Shown one piece after another: positions 9,098-17,429 of a stretch of DNA of 64,000 nucleotides. This stretch comes from Maricaulis sp. (lineage in GTDB: Bacteria > Pseudomonadota > Alphaproteobacteria > Caulobacterales > Maricaulaceae). The DNA is taken from NCBI RefSeq assembly GCF_017642925.1, contig NZ_JAEPOL010000007.1, forward strand, positions 112,504 through 176,503, given 5' to 3'. The position numbers and the translations under genes were made by a program. How positions within the stretch are numbered: position 1 is the stretch's first letter; the number at the start of each line of letters is the position of its first letter. The notes beneath the pieces were generated by a model, which was not told the origin of the DNA, did not search any database, and was given only the letters and a program-made list of their open reading frames with translations.

Positions 9098-9535
9098 TCA
9101 AAGCGGAAGCAGGGCCTGCACCAGCGCCATGTCGCGGCTGCCCGGCCAGCCCATTGTCTCGAATACGGTTTCCGGCGCCTCATCGGTCTGGATCAGCCAG
9201 GCGGCATAGAGGTGGGCCGAGCGGGTGCCGCTGCGGCAATGCAGGACGATCCCGCTATCCGGATGGGCTGCCAGCAGGGCGCCCAGCCGCACGGTCAGTT
9301 CCGGCGACGCGCCCCAGGGGCCGCCGATCGGCAGCTCGACATATTGCATGCCCCGGCTCGCGACAGCGTCGGCGAGGTCGAAGGGCAGGGCGGCAGTCTC
9401 TTCCGGCGTGCGCGAATTGACGACCAGCGCCACACCGTCTTCGGCCCAGTTGTCGAGATCGGCTTCGCGGGGCTGGCTGGCCAGCGCGATATGGCCGTGC
9501 CGGCACACGACCGGGTCGTTGGAAAGGAAAGACAT
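9098..9535 (-). CDS. TIGR01244/DUF442 (BLH) phosphatase-like protein
   Basis: Beginning at the ATG at 9535, after GAGG, the protein has 145 residues. It shows the compact dual-specificity-phosphatase-like BLH fold, with the active-site P-loop HCRSGTRS (Cys-x5-Arg) followed by AHLYAAWLIQ. Family members are fused to or encoded with sulfide- or sulfur-oxidising enzymes in other bacteria and are variously called sulfur transferase or phosphatase. The sequence here only shows a competent P-loop. It begins 11 bases after the ELM1-like stop, consistent with co-transcription. An earlier start (9568) would overlap the upstream gene. Confidence 0.8.
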   Translation of the reverse strand: MSFLSNDPVVCRHGHIALASQPREADLDNWAEDGVALVVNSRTPEETAALPFDLADAVASRGMQYVELPIGGPWGASPELTVRLGALLAAHPDSGIVLHCRSGTRSAHLYAAWLIQTDEAPETVFETMGWPGSRDMALVQALLPL

Positions 9536-9546
9536 GAAAGGGAACC

Positions 9547-10488
9547 TCATTGCGGTGCGGGCTGCCACCGGTCGATGACGGCGTGCGCCATGCGGCGCGT
9601 CTCGTCCAGGGGCGGGTAGGTCCAGGTTTCAAGTGTGCCGAGGAAGGGACGCAGCGCGCCCTGTGCGGCCAACGCTGCGTGCAGACGCGAGAACTTGCCC
9701 GGTTTGCCGTCCATCGCCAGCAGGTAGACCGGCTTTCCGGTCGTGGCCGCTTCCAGGATCATGTTGGTGGATTCTTCGGTGACGAAGATCCAGTCGGCGG
9801 CGGCCAGGAAGGCGAAATAGGGATTGTCGCCCTCGCCATCGAAGAACCAGACACGCGGATCGGTGCCGAAGCGTTCGGCGAGCCGTTTGCGGATCGCGTC
9901 GGGCGTGCGCCGCGACACGGTCGCCATGACGCCGACGCCCTGGTCCAGCAGGCCGGCGATCCGCTCTTCCAGATAGCGGCCGATCTTCGGTGTCATGCGG
10001 TAGCGCTTGGAGGCGCCGCCGATCAGCACGGCGGCCCGCGGTGCCGGCAGCGCATCGATCTCGTTTGTGAACCAGGCTCTGGCTTCGTCGAGCTGTGACG
10101 CTGCGATGCGGTTGGGCGAGCCGATCATCGACAGCGCATTGTCCCGGCGCAGCCGGTCATGCGCGGGCGCCACGATCAGGTCGAAGCTCGAATAGCGGCC
10201 GCGCGGATCCTGGACGTAAACAAAGAAGCAGTCCGGAAAGACACGGCGATGGCGCCGCGCCTCGGCGATGGCAGCGCGTCCGCAACCGATCCACAGATCG
10301 GGGTGCGAGTTGGCGGGCAGGGTGACGAAACCGTCCTTGCGTACCGTCACGCGCTCGATCCGCGTCGGTGTGCCCAGTTCGCGCGCGACGGCTTCGGCCA
10401 GGCCGAGTGCCTGGTTCTCGATGCCGCGGCGGCCGTCCGAGACGACCCAGATGGTCAATGGCGCAAGTGTGGAAGACGGTTCGGACAT
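9547..10488 (-). CDS. Mitochondrial-fission ELM1-like family protein (DUF1022)
   Basis: From the ATG at 10488 the product has 313 residues. The opening LTIWVVSDGRRGIENQALGLAEA, the HPDLWIGCGRAAI block, YVQDPRGRYSSFDLIVAPAHD, and the C-terminal FFDGEGDNPYFAFLAAADWIFVTEESTNMILEAATTGKPVYLL are characteristic of the DUF1022 / plant ELM1 family. This family has a GT-B glycosyltransferase-like fold and is common in alphaproteobacteria. Its biochemical role is not established; a sugar-nucleotide-linked envelope function is an inference from the fold. The reading frame extends upstream to 10641, but that part overlaps the BlaI promoter and operators and is not credible as coding. Confidence 0.82.
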   Translation of the reverse strand: MSEPSSTLAPLTIWVVSDGRRGIENQALGLAEAVARELGTPTRIERVTVRKDGFVTLPANSHPDLWIGCGRAAIAEARRHRRVFPDCFFVYVQDPRGRYSSFDLIVAPAHDRLRRDNALSMIGSPNRIAASQLDEARAWFTNEIDALPAPRAAVLIGGASKRYRMTPKIGRYLEERIAGLLDQGVGVMATVSRRTPDAIRKRLAERFGTDPRVWFFDGEGDNPYFAFLAAADWIFVTEESTNMILEAATTGKPVYLLAMDGKPGKFSRLHAALAAQGALRPFLGTLETWTYPPLDETRRMAHAVIDRWQPAPQ

Positions 10489-10544
10489 GTTCCGACTTAG
10501 ACGGCGCAGGCGGGATCGCGTCAAGGCCGGTTGACGGGCTGCGC

Positions 10545-10572
10545 TACACGTGTAACAACGTGCGACATATGT
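10545..10572. promoter_or_regulatory. Two BlaI/MecI-type operators before the blaI-like gene
   Basis: TACACGTGTA (10545-10554) fits the TACA-N-TGTA dyad bound by BlaI/MecI repressors, and a second dyad ACATATGT (10565-10572) within GACATATGTAG lies one turn further. A TTGACG hexamer at 10531-10536 may be the -35 element. The sites lie 26-53 bases upstream of the BlaI-family start, so autoregulation of the BlaI / M56-M23 operon is the simplest reading. Confidence 0.65.
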
Positions 10573-10597
10573 AGCGCGACAAGGCTGGAGTAACCGC

Positions 10598-10993
10598 ATG
10601 TCTGCATCACCGCCCTCCCAGGCCGAGCTGGCCGTTCTCAAGCATCTCTGGAATGCCGGGCCGCAGAGCGCCCGCGAGGTGCAGGACGCAATCTCGGCCG
10701 ATACCGGCTGGTCCTACTCCACCACGCGCACGCTGCTGACACGGATGACCGAGAAGGGGCTCATCCGTCGCAAGGACGTGCACGGCCTGTCGGTGTTCAC
10801 GGCGAAGGTCGAGAAGGTCTCGATGATGAGCCGGATGATCCGCGAGTTCGCGGCTAATGTCCTGGACATGGACGGCCCGCTGCCCGGTACCGCTTTCGCG
10901 TCGAGCCGCCTGTTCAGCGAGGAGGAGGCCGCCGCGCTGACCCGCCTGCTCGAACAGGCCGATGAAGCGGAGCGCGGGGAGGACGAGGCATGA
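10598..10993 (+). CDS. BlaI/MecI/CopY-family transcriptional repressor
   Basis: The 131-residue protein has the BlaI winged helix (SQAELAVLKHLWNAGPQSAREVQDAI, YSTTRTLLTRMTEKGLIRR) followed by the helical dimerisation tail with the protease-sensitive region. BlaI repressors bind TACA-N-TGTA dyads and are inactivated when their BlaR1/MecR1-type partner protease is activated at the membrane. The gene overlaps the following M56 protease gene by ATGA (10990-10993), the classic arrangement. Two operator-like dyads precede it. No beta-lactamase gene is nearby, so the regulon is probably the cell-wall hydrolase operon itself. Confidence 0.92.
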   Translation: MSASPPSQAELAVLKHLWNAGPQSAREVQDAISADTGWSYSTTRTLLTRMTEKGLIRRKDVHGLSVFTAKVEKVSMMSRMIREFAANVLDMDGPLPGTAFASSRLFSEEEAAALTRLLEQADEAERGEDEA

Positions 10994-13128
10994 TCGGCGG
11001 ATTGATTGATGCGCTCCTCATCGGCGGTGCTCTGTCGCTGGTTGCCGGCGGCGCGGCTTGGGTGCTGGCCCGCCTGCAGCGGCGCGGTGAGGCGGATACA
11101 GACATCGCACTATGGCGCACGGCACGGCTTGTAGCCCTGCTGCCGGTACCGCTGGCGGCCATGATCTATGCTGTGCCGCAGACCGTGACCACCGGCGGCG
11201 CAGCGCTGGTTTTCGAGCCGCAATTTACCGAAGTGACAGGTCCGTTGCCGCTTGCGGTCGAGGCGGGCGGGTTGGTACTTCCGGCGCTGCCATCGCTGAC
11301 GCAAACCGTTCTGGCGCTCTATCTGGCGGGTCTGTTGGTCAGCCTGGGACTGGCGGGCCTGCGCCACCTGGCGCGGCGTCGCATGATCGCGGCCAGCCGC
11401 CCGGCCAGCCGCGAGGAACGCCGGCCGCTCGAGGCGCTTGCCGAGGACATCGGCGTGCGTGCGCCGGAGATGCGGGTCGGGCCCGACACGGCTTCGCCCA
11501 TCCTGACCGGCTGGCGCGGTGTCGTGCTGGTTCCGGCGGCGATGCTGGCGCGCGCCGACGCGCTGCGCTTTGCCCTGGCCCACGAGCTGACCCATCTGCG
11601 CCGCGGCGACGAGCGGGATCGCCTGGTCGGTGCCGCGCTGATTGCACTCTTCTGGTTCAACCTGCCGCTCCGCTGGATCGAGCGGGAGCTTAATGCGGCG
11701 CGGGAAATCGCCTGCGACCGCGACACGCTGGAGGCGCTGGGGGGCGCACGGCGCAAGGCCTATGCGGCCGCGCTGATCGAAACCATGCGGATCGCGGCGC
11801 CGCCGGCGTCTGCTTTCGGCCCTCACGACAGGAGACATCGTGAAATGCGGATCAAGGCCATCATGACTTCAACCGCCAGCCGGCGCGGCCGCGCGGCCTG
11901 GCTGGCTGCCACAATCCTCGCTGCCGGACTGCCGGTCGCCGGTGCCCAGGCGCTGATCACCGAACGGCGCGTCGTCGCCGAGCCGGCCGAGCATGTCGCG
12001 CCCGAACAGGACGCGCAGGCGCCGATACAGACCGCCTTCGCGGCCCAGCAGGACGAGGACTGGCAGGCCTCCATCGGCCAGCTCTCTGCAATCGTCGATG
12101 CGCCCGAGAGTTCAGCTCATGACCGGGCGACTGCGCTGCAGATGCGCGGCCGGGCGCACTATGAACTCGGGCAGGTCGAGGCGGCGATTGCCGATTGGCA
12201 AAGCGCGATCGACACGGGCGCCATGGATGAAGATGGCAACCGTAATATGCGCATCAATATCAGCCAGCTGATGATCGCCAATGGCGATGCCGAGGCCGGC
12301 GCGGAAGCGCTTGAGGCTGCGCTCGGCGAGGATGAGCCCGATCTGCGCTTCATGCGGATGTTGGCCCAGGCCTATGGCCAGGCCGGCCGCTTCGAGGACG
12401 GTCTGGGTTATGCCCGGGCGGTCTATTCCGACGATCCGGCCGAGGGCAATTTCCACCTGCTCTACTATTATCTCCAGGAATTGGGGATGGAACAGGACCT
12501 GGCTGAACTGACGGCGTTGCAGGAAGAGCGCGGGACGTCCGGCGAACCCAAGATCAATCGCCGCGAGGCCCCGGTCGCACCGGTGGTGGCCGAGCCCTCG
12601 CCCGAGCCGCATCCGGCGCCGCGTGTAGAGCCGGCCTCCGAGCCCAGCCCGGTGCGCCAGGTCCGTCCGGCCCCGCAGGCCGAACCCCGCGCCGAGCCGC
12701 GTCCTGTCATGGCCCCGGCCCCGTCGCTGACCCACCGCGTTGCCCATGGCCGGATCAGCAGCCGCTATGGCGATCGTCCGGCCCGTCCGGCGGGCGCCCA
12801 GCAATTCCATCATGGCGTCGATATCGCGGCCGAGCGCGGCACGCCGATCGTGGCACCGGGACCGGGCGTTGTCGTTCATGCCGCGGCCGGGTTCAACGGT
12901 GAGGCCGCCTGGGGCAATACCGTCGCGATCGATCACGGCAATGGCTGGCAGACGGTCTATGCCCATATGGAAGGGTTTGACGTCTCGGTCGGCGACCGCG
13001 TGTCGTCCGGCCAGCAGATCGGCCGTGTCGGCTCCACCGGCCGCTCGACCGGACCCCACGTCCATGTCGAGCTGCACCAGAACGGCCAGCGGATCGATCC
13101 GGCCGAGTATCTTCCGGGCTTGCGCTAG
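10990..13128 (+). CDS. BlaR1-type M56 membrane metallopeptidase fused to TPR-like and M23 (LytM) peptidase domains
   Basis: The 712-residue protein combines units usually on separate proteins. N-terminal membrane segments lie near residues 3-28, 43-62 and 104-124. A cytoplasmic M56 zinc-protease domain has HELTH at residues 198-202 and the following REIACDRD segment. After another hydrophobic stretch (about 303-324) come TPR-like helices (about 350-510) and a Pro/Glu-rich linker (about 530-578). The C-terminal M23 domain (about 579-712) has H607-x3-D611 and HVH at 690-692, all the metal ligands. The M56 part would cleave the adjacent BlaI repressor and the M23 part would cut peptidoglycan cross-links in the periplasm. 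The penicillin-binding sensor domain of BlaR1 is absent. Confidence 0.88.
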   Translation: MIGGLIDALLIGGALSLVAGGAAWVLARLQRRGEADTDIALWRTARLVALLPVPLAAMIYAVPQTVTTGGAALVFEPQFTEVTGPLPLAVEAGGLVLPALPSLTQTVLALYLAGLLVSLGLAGLRHLARRRMIAASRPASREERRPLEALAEDIGVRAPEMRVGPDTASPILTGWRGVVLVPAAMLARADALRFALAHELTHLRRGDERDRLVGAALIALFWFNLPLRWIERELNAAREIACDRDTLEALGGARRKAYAAALIETMRIAAPPASAFGPHDRRHREMRIKAIMTSTASRRGRAAWLAATILAAGLPVAGAQALITERRVVAEPAEHVAPEQDAQAPIQTAFAAQQDEDWQASIGQLSAIVDAPESSAHDRATALQMRGRAHYELGQVEAAIADWQSAIDTGAMDEDGNRNMRINISQLMIANGDAEAGAEALEAALGEDEPDLRFMRMLAQAYGQAGRFEDGLGYARAVYSDDPAEGNFHLLYYYLQELGMEQDLAELTALQEERGTSGEPKINRREAPVAPVVAEPSPEPHPAPRVEPASEPSPVRQVRPAPQAEPRAEPRPVMAPAPSLTHRVAHGRISSRYGDRPARPAGAQQFHHGVDIAAERGTPIVAPGPGVVVHAAAGFNGEAAWGNTVAIDHGNGWQTVYAHMEGFDVSVGDRVSSGQQIGRVGSTGRSTGPHVHVELHQNGQRIDPAEYLPGLR

Positions 13129-13152
13129 CGTCCGGTCTGCACGCCGTGCTGT

Positions 13153-13178
13153 CATGGTGTAGGATGTGCTACATCATG
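13153..13178. promoter_or_regulatory. Inverted repeat before the M23 lipoprotein gene
   Basis: CATGGTGTA (13153-13161) and TACATCATG (13170-13178) are near-perfect complements separated by 8 bases, 22 bases upstream of the M23 lipoprotein start. It could be a regulator site or a weak stem between cistrons. It contains TGTA and TACA half-sites but in the order opposite to a BlaI dyad. Confidence 0.3.
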
Positions 13179-13200
13179 GCAGCATGGATAGGACATAGGG

Positions 13201-13776
13201 ATGCCATTGGCGCATCATTCATGTCACACAGTTTTACTCGGCACGCTGGGCCTGCTGGCGGCCTGCGCGCAGACACCGCGGCCCAATGAGACAGAGGCGA
13301 CGTTTCCGGCCGGGATCGCCGTGCCCGGCGCGGAAACCGGGGAAGCCGCGCCCGCGGCAGCGGCGGGGAGTGTCCTGTTCAGCTATCCCGTCGTGTCCGG
13401 CATCGTCTATTCCGGGTTCGGCGCCGCGCGCAGCAGCGGTCGGTATCATTCCGGCATCGACATCTCCACGCAGTACGGAACCCCGGTCCGGGCGGCCGGC
13501 GCCGGCGAGGTGATCCATGCCGGTTTCGGCTATCAGGGATCGGCAGCCTGGGGGCGTACGGTCGTGATCGATCACGGCCAGGGCTGGGTTACGCTCTATG
13601 CCCATCTCTCGGCCGTCCATGTAGCAACCGGCGACCATCTCGACGGTGGCGAGCATATCGGCGATGTCGGCACGAGCGGCAATGCGACCGGACCCCATCT
13701 GCATATCGAAGTGCGGCAGGACGGGATTGCCCGCGATCCCTCGCGGCATATTCCGGGCATTGGCAGCGGTTCCTGA
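13201..13776 (+). CDS. M23 (LytM-family) peptidase lipoprotein
   Basis: The 191-residue product begins with a signal peptide ending in the lipobox LLAAC (Cys about 22), so it is a predicted lipoprotein. A low-complexity Ala/Glu linker leads to an M23 domain (about 57-188) with the metal ligands H-x3-D in YHSGIDIS and HLH in GPHLHIEV. The domain is closely similar to the M23 end of the preceding fusion protein (shared AWG-T-V-IDHG-GW---YAH pattern), which suggests duplication. It is 72 bases downstream of that gene and probably in the same operon. Expected activity is peptidoglycan endopeptidase or an amidase activator. Confidence 0.88.
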   Translation: MPLAHHSCHTVLLGTLGLLAACAQTPRPNETEATFPAGIAVPGAETGEAAPAAAAGSVLFSYPVVSGIVYSGFGAARSSGRYHSGIDISTQYGTPVRAAGAGEVIHAGFGYQGSAAWGRTVVIDHGQGWVTLYAHLSAVHVATGDHLDGGEHIGDVGTSGNATGPHLHIEVRQDGIARDPSRHIPGIGSGS

Positions 13777-13842
13777 AGCCCTGCGACAGGATGGCGCTGT
13801 GCGCGCTTGCTTGCTGCGCGGGCCTGAGTACAGTATGCGGAA

Positions 13843-13857
13843 TGCGACTTAGTTGCA
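13843..13857. promoter_or_regulatory. Fur-box-like palindrome upstream of the iron-uptake operon
   Basis: TGCGACTTAGTTGCA is a 7-1-7 near-palindrome with a single mismatch, and it lies within a 21-bp near-palindrome starting GAATGC and ending GCATTC (13840-13860). It resembles the TGC-A-T-A-T-GCA style Fur boxes of alphaproteobacteria. It sits 24 bases before the PepSY gene. Iron-dependent repression by Fur is inferred from sequence and operon content. Confidence 0.55.
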
Positions 13858-13881
13858 TTCTCCGGCGGTGCCCAGGCGCGT

Positions 13882-15003
13882 ATGTCCCAATCCACCATCC
13901 AGATCTGGTCCTGGCTGCACAAATGGTCGAGCCTGGTGTGCACGCTCTTCCTGCTGATGCTGTGCGTCACCGGTCTGCCGCTGATCTTCCATCACGAGAT
14001 CGAACACCTCACAGGTGAGGAGTACGTCATGCCGGACCTGCCCGGCGATGACGGGCTGGAAAGTCTCGACACGGTGCTTGCCGAAGCGCTGGCCTCGCGG
14101 CCCGGCGAGGTCGGCCTGTTCATGAGTTTCGACGAGGACCGGCCGGTGGTGAATGTCACCTCGGGCCCGGCCTATGACGCGCCGGAACGGCAGATGACGC
14201 TGATGTCGCTGGACTGGCGCTCGGCGGATTTTGTGCCGCCGCCGGTGGAAGAGGGGATCATGGCGGTGATCCTCCAGCTGCATATCGACATGTTCCTGGG
14301 CCTGCCGGGAAAGTTCTTCCTGGGAGCGATGGGCGCGCTCTTTGTCGTCGCCATCGCGTCCGGCGTGGTGCTCTACGCCCCCTTCATGCGCAAGCATGAT
14401 TTCGGCACGCTGCGGGTGTCCAGAAGCCGCCGGGTGAAATGGCTCGACTGGCACAATCTCCTCGGCATCGTCACCCTGGCCTGGGCGAGCGTGGTCGGGC
14501 TGACGGGCGTCATCAATGCCTTCTCCGAACCGATTACCGCGACATGGCAGGCGACCCAGCTGGGCGAGATGACGGCAGGCTATCGCGAAGCCGAACCGCC
14601 AGCCGAGCTGGGCTCGATCCAGGGCGCGATCGATGCGGTGACGACAGCGGCGCCGGGCATGCGGGTGCAGTTCGTGGCCTTCCCGGGCGGGCTCTACTCA
14701 ACCGATCATCACTATGCCGTCTTCCTGCAGGGCGCGACGCCGCTGACCAAGCGCCTGCTGACGGTCGGCCTGGTGGACGCGGTGACCGGCGAGCTGACCG
14801 ATATCCGCCCCATGCCCTGGTACATGCAGGCGCTGTTGCTCTCCCAGCCGCTGCATTTCGGCGATTATGGCGGGCTGCCGATGAAAATCCTCTGGGCGCT
14901 GCTCGATCTGGTGACGATCGTCGTGCTCGGCTCGGGCGTCTATCTGTGGCTTGCCCGCCGCAAGCGGCCGGTGCGCACGCTGATGGCGGAGGCCGAGGCA
15001 TGA
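13882..15003 (+). CDS. PepSY-associated transmembrane protein of an iron-uptake operon
   Basis: The 373-residue inner-membrane protein has the PepSY_TM layout. The first membrane helix (SLVCTLFLLMLCVTGLPLIF) is followed by HHEIEHL, a periplasmic PepSY region, two central helices around FFLGAMGALFVVAIASGVVLY and LLGIVTLAWASVVGLTGVI, and a final helix LLDLVTIVVLGSGVYLWLARRK. Histidines in WLHKW, LHIDMFLG and WHNLLG could bind heme, as in the ferric-siderophore reductase-like members. It overlaps the next small gene by ATGA and is followed by a siderophore receptor, so a role in reducing or releasing imported ferric iron is likely. Confidence 0.85.
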   Translation: MSQSTIQIWSWLHKWSSLVCTLFLLMLCVTGLPLIFHHEIEHLTGEEYVMPDLPGDDGLESLDTVLAEALASRPGEVGLFMSFDEDRPVVNVTSGPAYDAPERQMTLMSLDWRSADFVPPPVEEGIMAVILQLHIDMFLGLPGKFFLGAMGALFVVAIASGVVLYAPFMRKHDFGTLRVSRSRRVKWLDWHNLLGIVTLAWASVVGLTGVINAFSEPITATWQATQLGEMTAGYREAEPPAELGSIQGAIDAVTTAAPGMRVQFVAFPGGLYSTDHHYAVFLQGATPLTKRLLTVGLVDAVTGELTDIRPMPWYMQALLLSQPLHFGDYGGLPMKILWALLDLVTIVVLGSGVYLWLARRKRPVRTLMAEAEA

Positions 15004-15197
15004 GCCGCGCTGCCGCCCCGCCCCGCCGCCGCAGCCTCGGCGCGATCTTTGTCATGCCTGCGCTGATCGGCCTGTTGAGCCTGATCGGTCTTGTCAGTGC
15101 GCTGGCCGGTGACGGTTTCAGCGACGTCCTCTCCTGGGCCGGCCTCGCCATGCCCCTGATCGCCATCGTCTGGGCCCGGGCCCGGCGGCGGCAATGA
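15000..15197 (+). CDS. Small predicted inner-membrane protein
   Basis: The 65-residue product starts at the ATG overlapping the PepSY gene stop (ATGA). It has a basic N-terminus and two hydrophobic stretches (IFVMPALIGLLSLIGLVSAL and SWAGLAMPLIAIVW) ending in RARRRQ. Small two-helix proteins commonly accompany PepSY_TM proteins in TonB-receptor operons. The translational coupling supports it being real. No specific function is known. Confidence 0.75.
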   Translation: MSRAAAPPRRRSLGAIFVMPALIGLLSLIGLVSALAGDGFSDVLSWAGLAMPLIAIVWARARRRQ

Positions 15198-15249
15198 CCT
15201 CTCCAAAGCAAACAACCTCCCCCAAGAAGAAGACAGAAAGCTCACACCC

Positions 15250-17370
15250 ATGACCTTCCGCTCCCTCTGCCTCGCCGCGACCGCCATCGGTGCCGTTGCC
15301 GCAGCGCCCGCTTTCGCCCAGACCGCCGATGAGGATGTCATCGTCGTCACGGCGCCGGACTATGTGCCGCTCGGCTCGGAAGAAGCCAACAAGACCGGCA
15401 TGCCGCTGATCGAGACGCCGCAATCGGTCTCGCTGATCTCGCGCGACCAGATCGACCTGCTCGACTGGAACAATCTCTCCCAGACCGTGCGCTATGTGGC
15501 CGGTGTGACGGGCGAGAATTACGGCCCGGACATGCGCGTCGACTGGCTGACCATGCGCGGCTTCGAACCGGTGCAATTCCTGGACGGCACGCGCGGCTCG
15601 ATCGGCTCGATCGCCAATACCGGCCTCGATCTCTATGGCGCGGAAGACGTGCGCATCCTGCGCGGCCCGTCGGCAGCGCTCTACGGCCTCACCCCGCCGG
15701 GCGGCCTGGTCGATATCGTCTCGCGCCGTCCGCGTGAGGAATTCGGCGGCGAGATCGGTGTGGAAGTCGGCAATCAGGATCTCTGGCAGATCAATGGCGA
15801 CGTCACCGGCGCCCTGTCGGACACGGTCTCGGCGCGCCTGACGGGTCTCTACCGCGAAGGCGGCAGCCAGACGCGCGGTGTCGATACCGACCGCACCTAT
15901 ATCGCGCCGGCCCTGACCTGGCAGGCCTCGCCGCGCACCACGCTGACCCTGCTGGCCTATTATCAGGATGACGGCATCTATGGCGACGGCATGGGCTTTT
16001 TCCCGTCCCAGGGCACGCTGACGCCCAATCCGAACGGGCCGATCCCAGTCGACGCCAATCTGGGCGAGACCAGCTATAACCGTTTCGAGCGCGAGCATTA
16101 CGGCGTCGGCTACGAGTTCTCCCACGAATTCGAGGGCGGCATCACGCTCACCCAGAACCTGAAATACACGGATCTGGAATCCATCCAGCGCGGCATTGGC
16201 GGCAATGGTTTTGTCGATGCCGACTTCGACGGCACGCCGGACGATTACCGCACGGTGAGCCGCTATTCCTTCTCCTTCGACGAGGATGTCGACACGCTGT
16301 CGGTGGATACGCGGCTGGCGGGCACCTTCACCACCGGCGCGATCGAGCACGATCTGACCGGCGGTCTGGACTGGCGCGAATACGACTATATCGGCGCCTC
16401 GGCCTTCTCCTTCGCCGGCATCCCGACCATCGACATCTATAATCCGGTCTACGGCCACACCATCGCCGACCTGCCGACCGCGCCCTTCGACAGCACCCTG
16501 CAGCAGCAGACCGGTCTCTACCTCGTCGACCAGGCGCGGCTGGACAACTGGATCGCCACGCTGACCGTGCGCCATGACTGGGTGAAGACCGAACAGCGCC
16601 TGGCCGGTATCGACCATGACGATGACGACACGTCCTGGACGGCGGGCCTGGCCTACCGGTTCGACAATGGTCTCGTGCCCTACGTCTCCTGGGCGAGCAG
16701 CTTCCAGCCGGCGGCCGGTTCCGACCGCAATGGCGTGGCCTTCGACCCGACGCGCGGCGAACAGGTGGAAGCCGGTGTGAAATACCAGCCGGATCTGGGG
16801 CCGGACACGCGTGTCCTCGCGACGGCGGCGGTCTATCGCCTGGTGCAGGACAATGTGCTGACGCCGGATCCGCAGAACGCCGCGGGCGAGAGCTTCCAGG
16901 TGCAGACCGGTGAAGTGGAAGTCTCCGGCTTCGAGGTCGAATTCGTCGGCCGCTTCCGCGAGCGTCTGAGCCTCAATGCCGCCCTGACCTGGACTGACAG
17001 CGAAGTCACCCGCTCCAACGGTCCGGACCTGGGCGCCGAACTGCCGGTCGTGCCCAGCTTCCAGGCCTCCGCCCTGGCCGACTACACGATCCAGGAAGGC
17101 CGGCTTGCCGGTCTCGGCGCCTCGCTGGGCGCGCGCTTCATGGCTGAAAGCGCCGGCAATCTGCCGTCCGCCTTCACGCCGGAAGTCTACACCAACCCGT
17201 CCGTCACCCTGTTCGACGGTTCGGTGCATTATGACTATGCCGACTGGCGTGTGGCGGTCTCCGGCTCGAACTTGTTCGACGAGACCTATGTCGCGCGCTG
17301 CTATTCTGCCGTGAACTGCTTCTACGGCGCTCCGCGCACCGTGCGCGCCAGCGTGACGCGGCGGTTCTGA
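15250..17370 (+). CDS. TonB-dependent siderophore receptor
   Basis: The 706-residue outer-membrane protein has a signal peptide (MTFRSLCLAATAIGAVAAAPAFAQ), a TonB-box-like DEDVIVVTA, a plug domain (PQSVSLISRDQIDLLDW, RGFEPVQFLDG, EDVRILRGPSAALYGLTPPGGLVDIVSRRP), and a beta-barrel ending in the C-terminal Phe of TRRF. The plug motifs are those of the ferrichrome/pyoverdine (FhuA/FpvA) receptor family. Energy comes from TonB-ExbBD, which is not encoded here. The PepSY membrane protein and a Fur-like box upstream support ferric-siderophore import. An in-frame terminal cysteine pair (CYSAVNC) near the end may form a loop disulfide. The ligand is unknown. Confidence 0.93.
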   Translation: MTFRSLCLAATAIGAVAAAPAFAQTADEDVIVVTAPDYVPLGSEEANKTGMPLIETPQSVSLISRDQIDLLDWNNLSQTVRYVAGVTGENYGPDMRVDWLTMRGFEPVQFLDGTRGSIGSIANTGLDLYGAEDVRILRGPSAALYGLTPPGGLVDIVSRRPREEFGGEIGVEVGNQDLWQINGDVTGALSDTVSARLTGLYREGGSQTRGVDTDRTYIAPALTWQASPRTTLTLLAYYQDDGIYGDGMGFFPSQGTLTPNPNGPIPVDANLGETSYNRFEREHYGVGYEFSHEFEGGITLTQNLKYTDLESIQRGIGGNGFVDADFDGTPDDYRTVSRYSFSFDEDVDTLSVDTRLAGTFTTGAIEHDLTGGLDWREYDYIGASAFSFAGIPTIDIYNPVYGHTIADLPTAPFDSTLQQQTGLYLVDQARLDNWIATLTVRHDWVKTEQRLAGIDHDDDDTSWTAGLAYRFDNGLVPYVSWASSFQPAAGSDRNGVAFDPTRGEQVEAGVKYQPDLGPDTRVLATAAVYRLVQDNVLTPDPQNAAGESFQVQTGEVEVSGFEVEFVGRFRERLSLNAALTWTDSEVTRSNGPDLGAELPVVPSFQASALADYTIQEGRLAGLGASLGARFMAESAGNLPSAFTPEVYTNPSVTLFDGSVHYDYADWRVAVSGSNLFDETYVARCYSAVNCFYGAPRTVRASVTRRF

Positions 17371-17429
17371 CAAGACGTTGCTGCAAGCGCGTCACCTCTC
17401 GCCGTGTGCGTGAGGTGACGCGCACCGGA

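Noticed and set aside
10489..10641. A longer N-terminus for the ELM1-like protein.
   Set aside because: The extra codons cover the BlaI operators and promoter and encode no conserved sequence.
15118..17373. A 751-codon minus-strand frame.
   Set aside because: It is antisense to the siderophore receptor gene, which has a signal peptide and TonB plug motifs.
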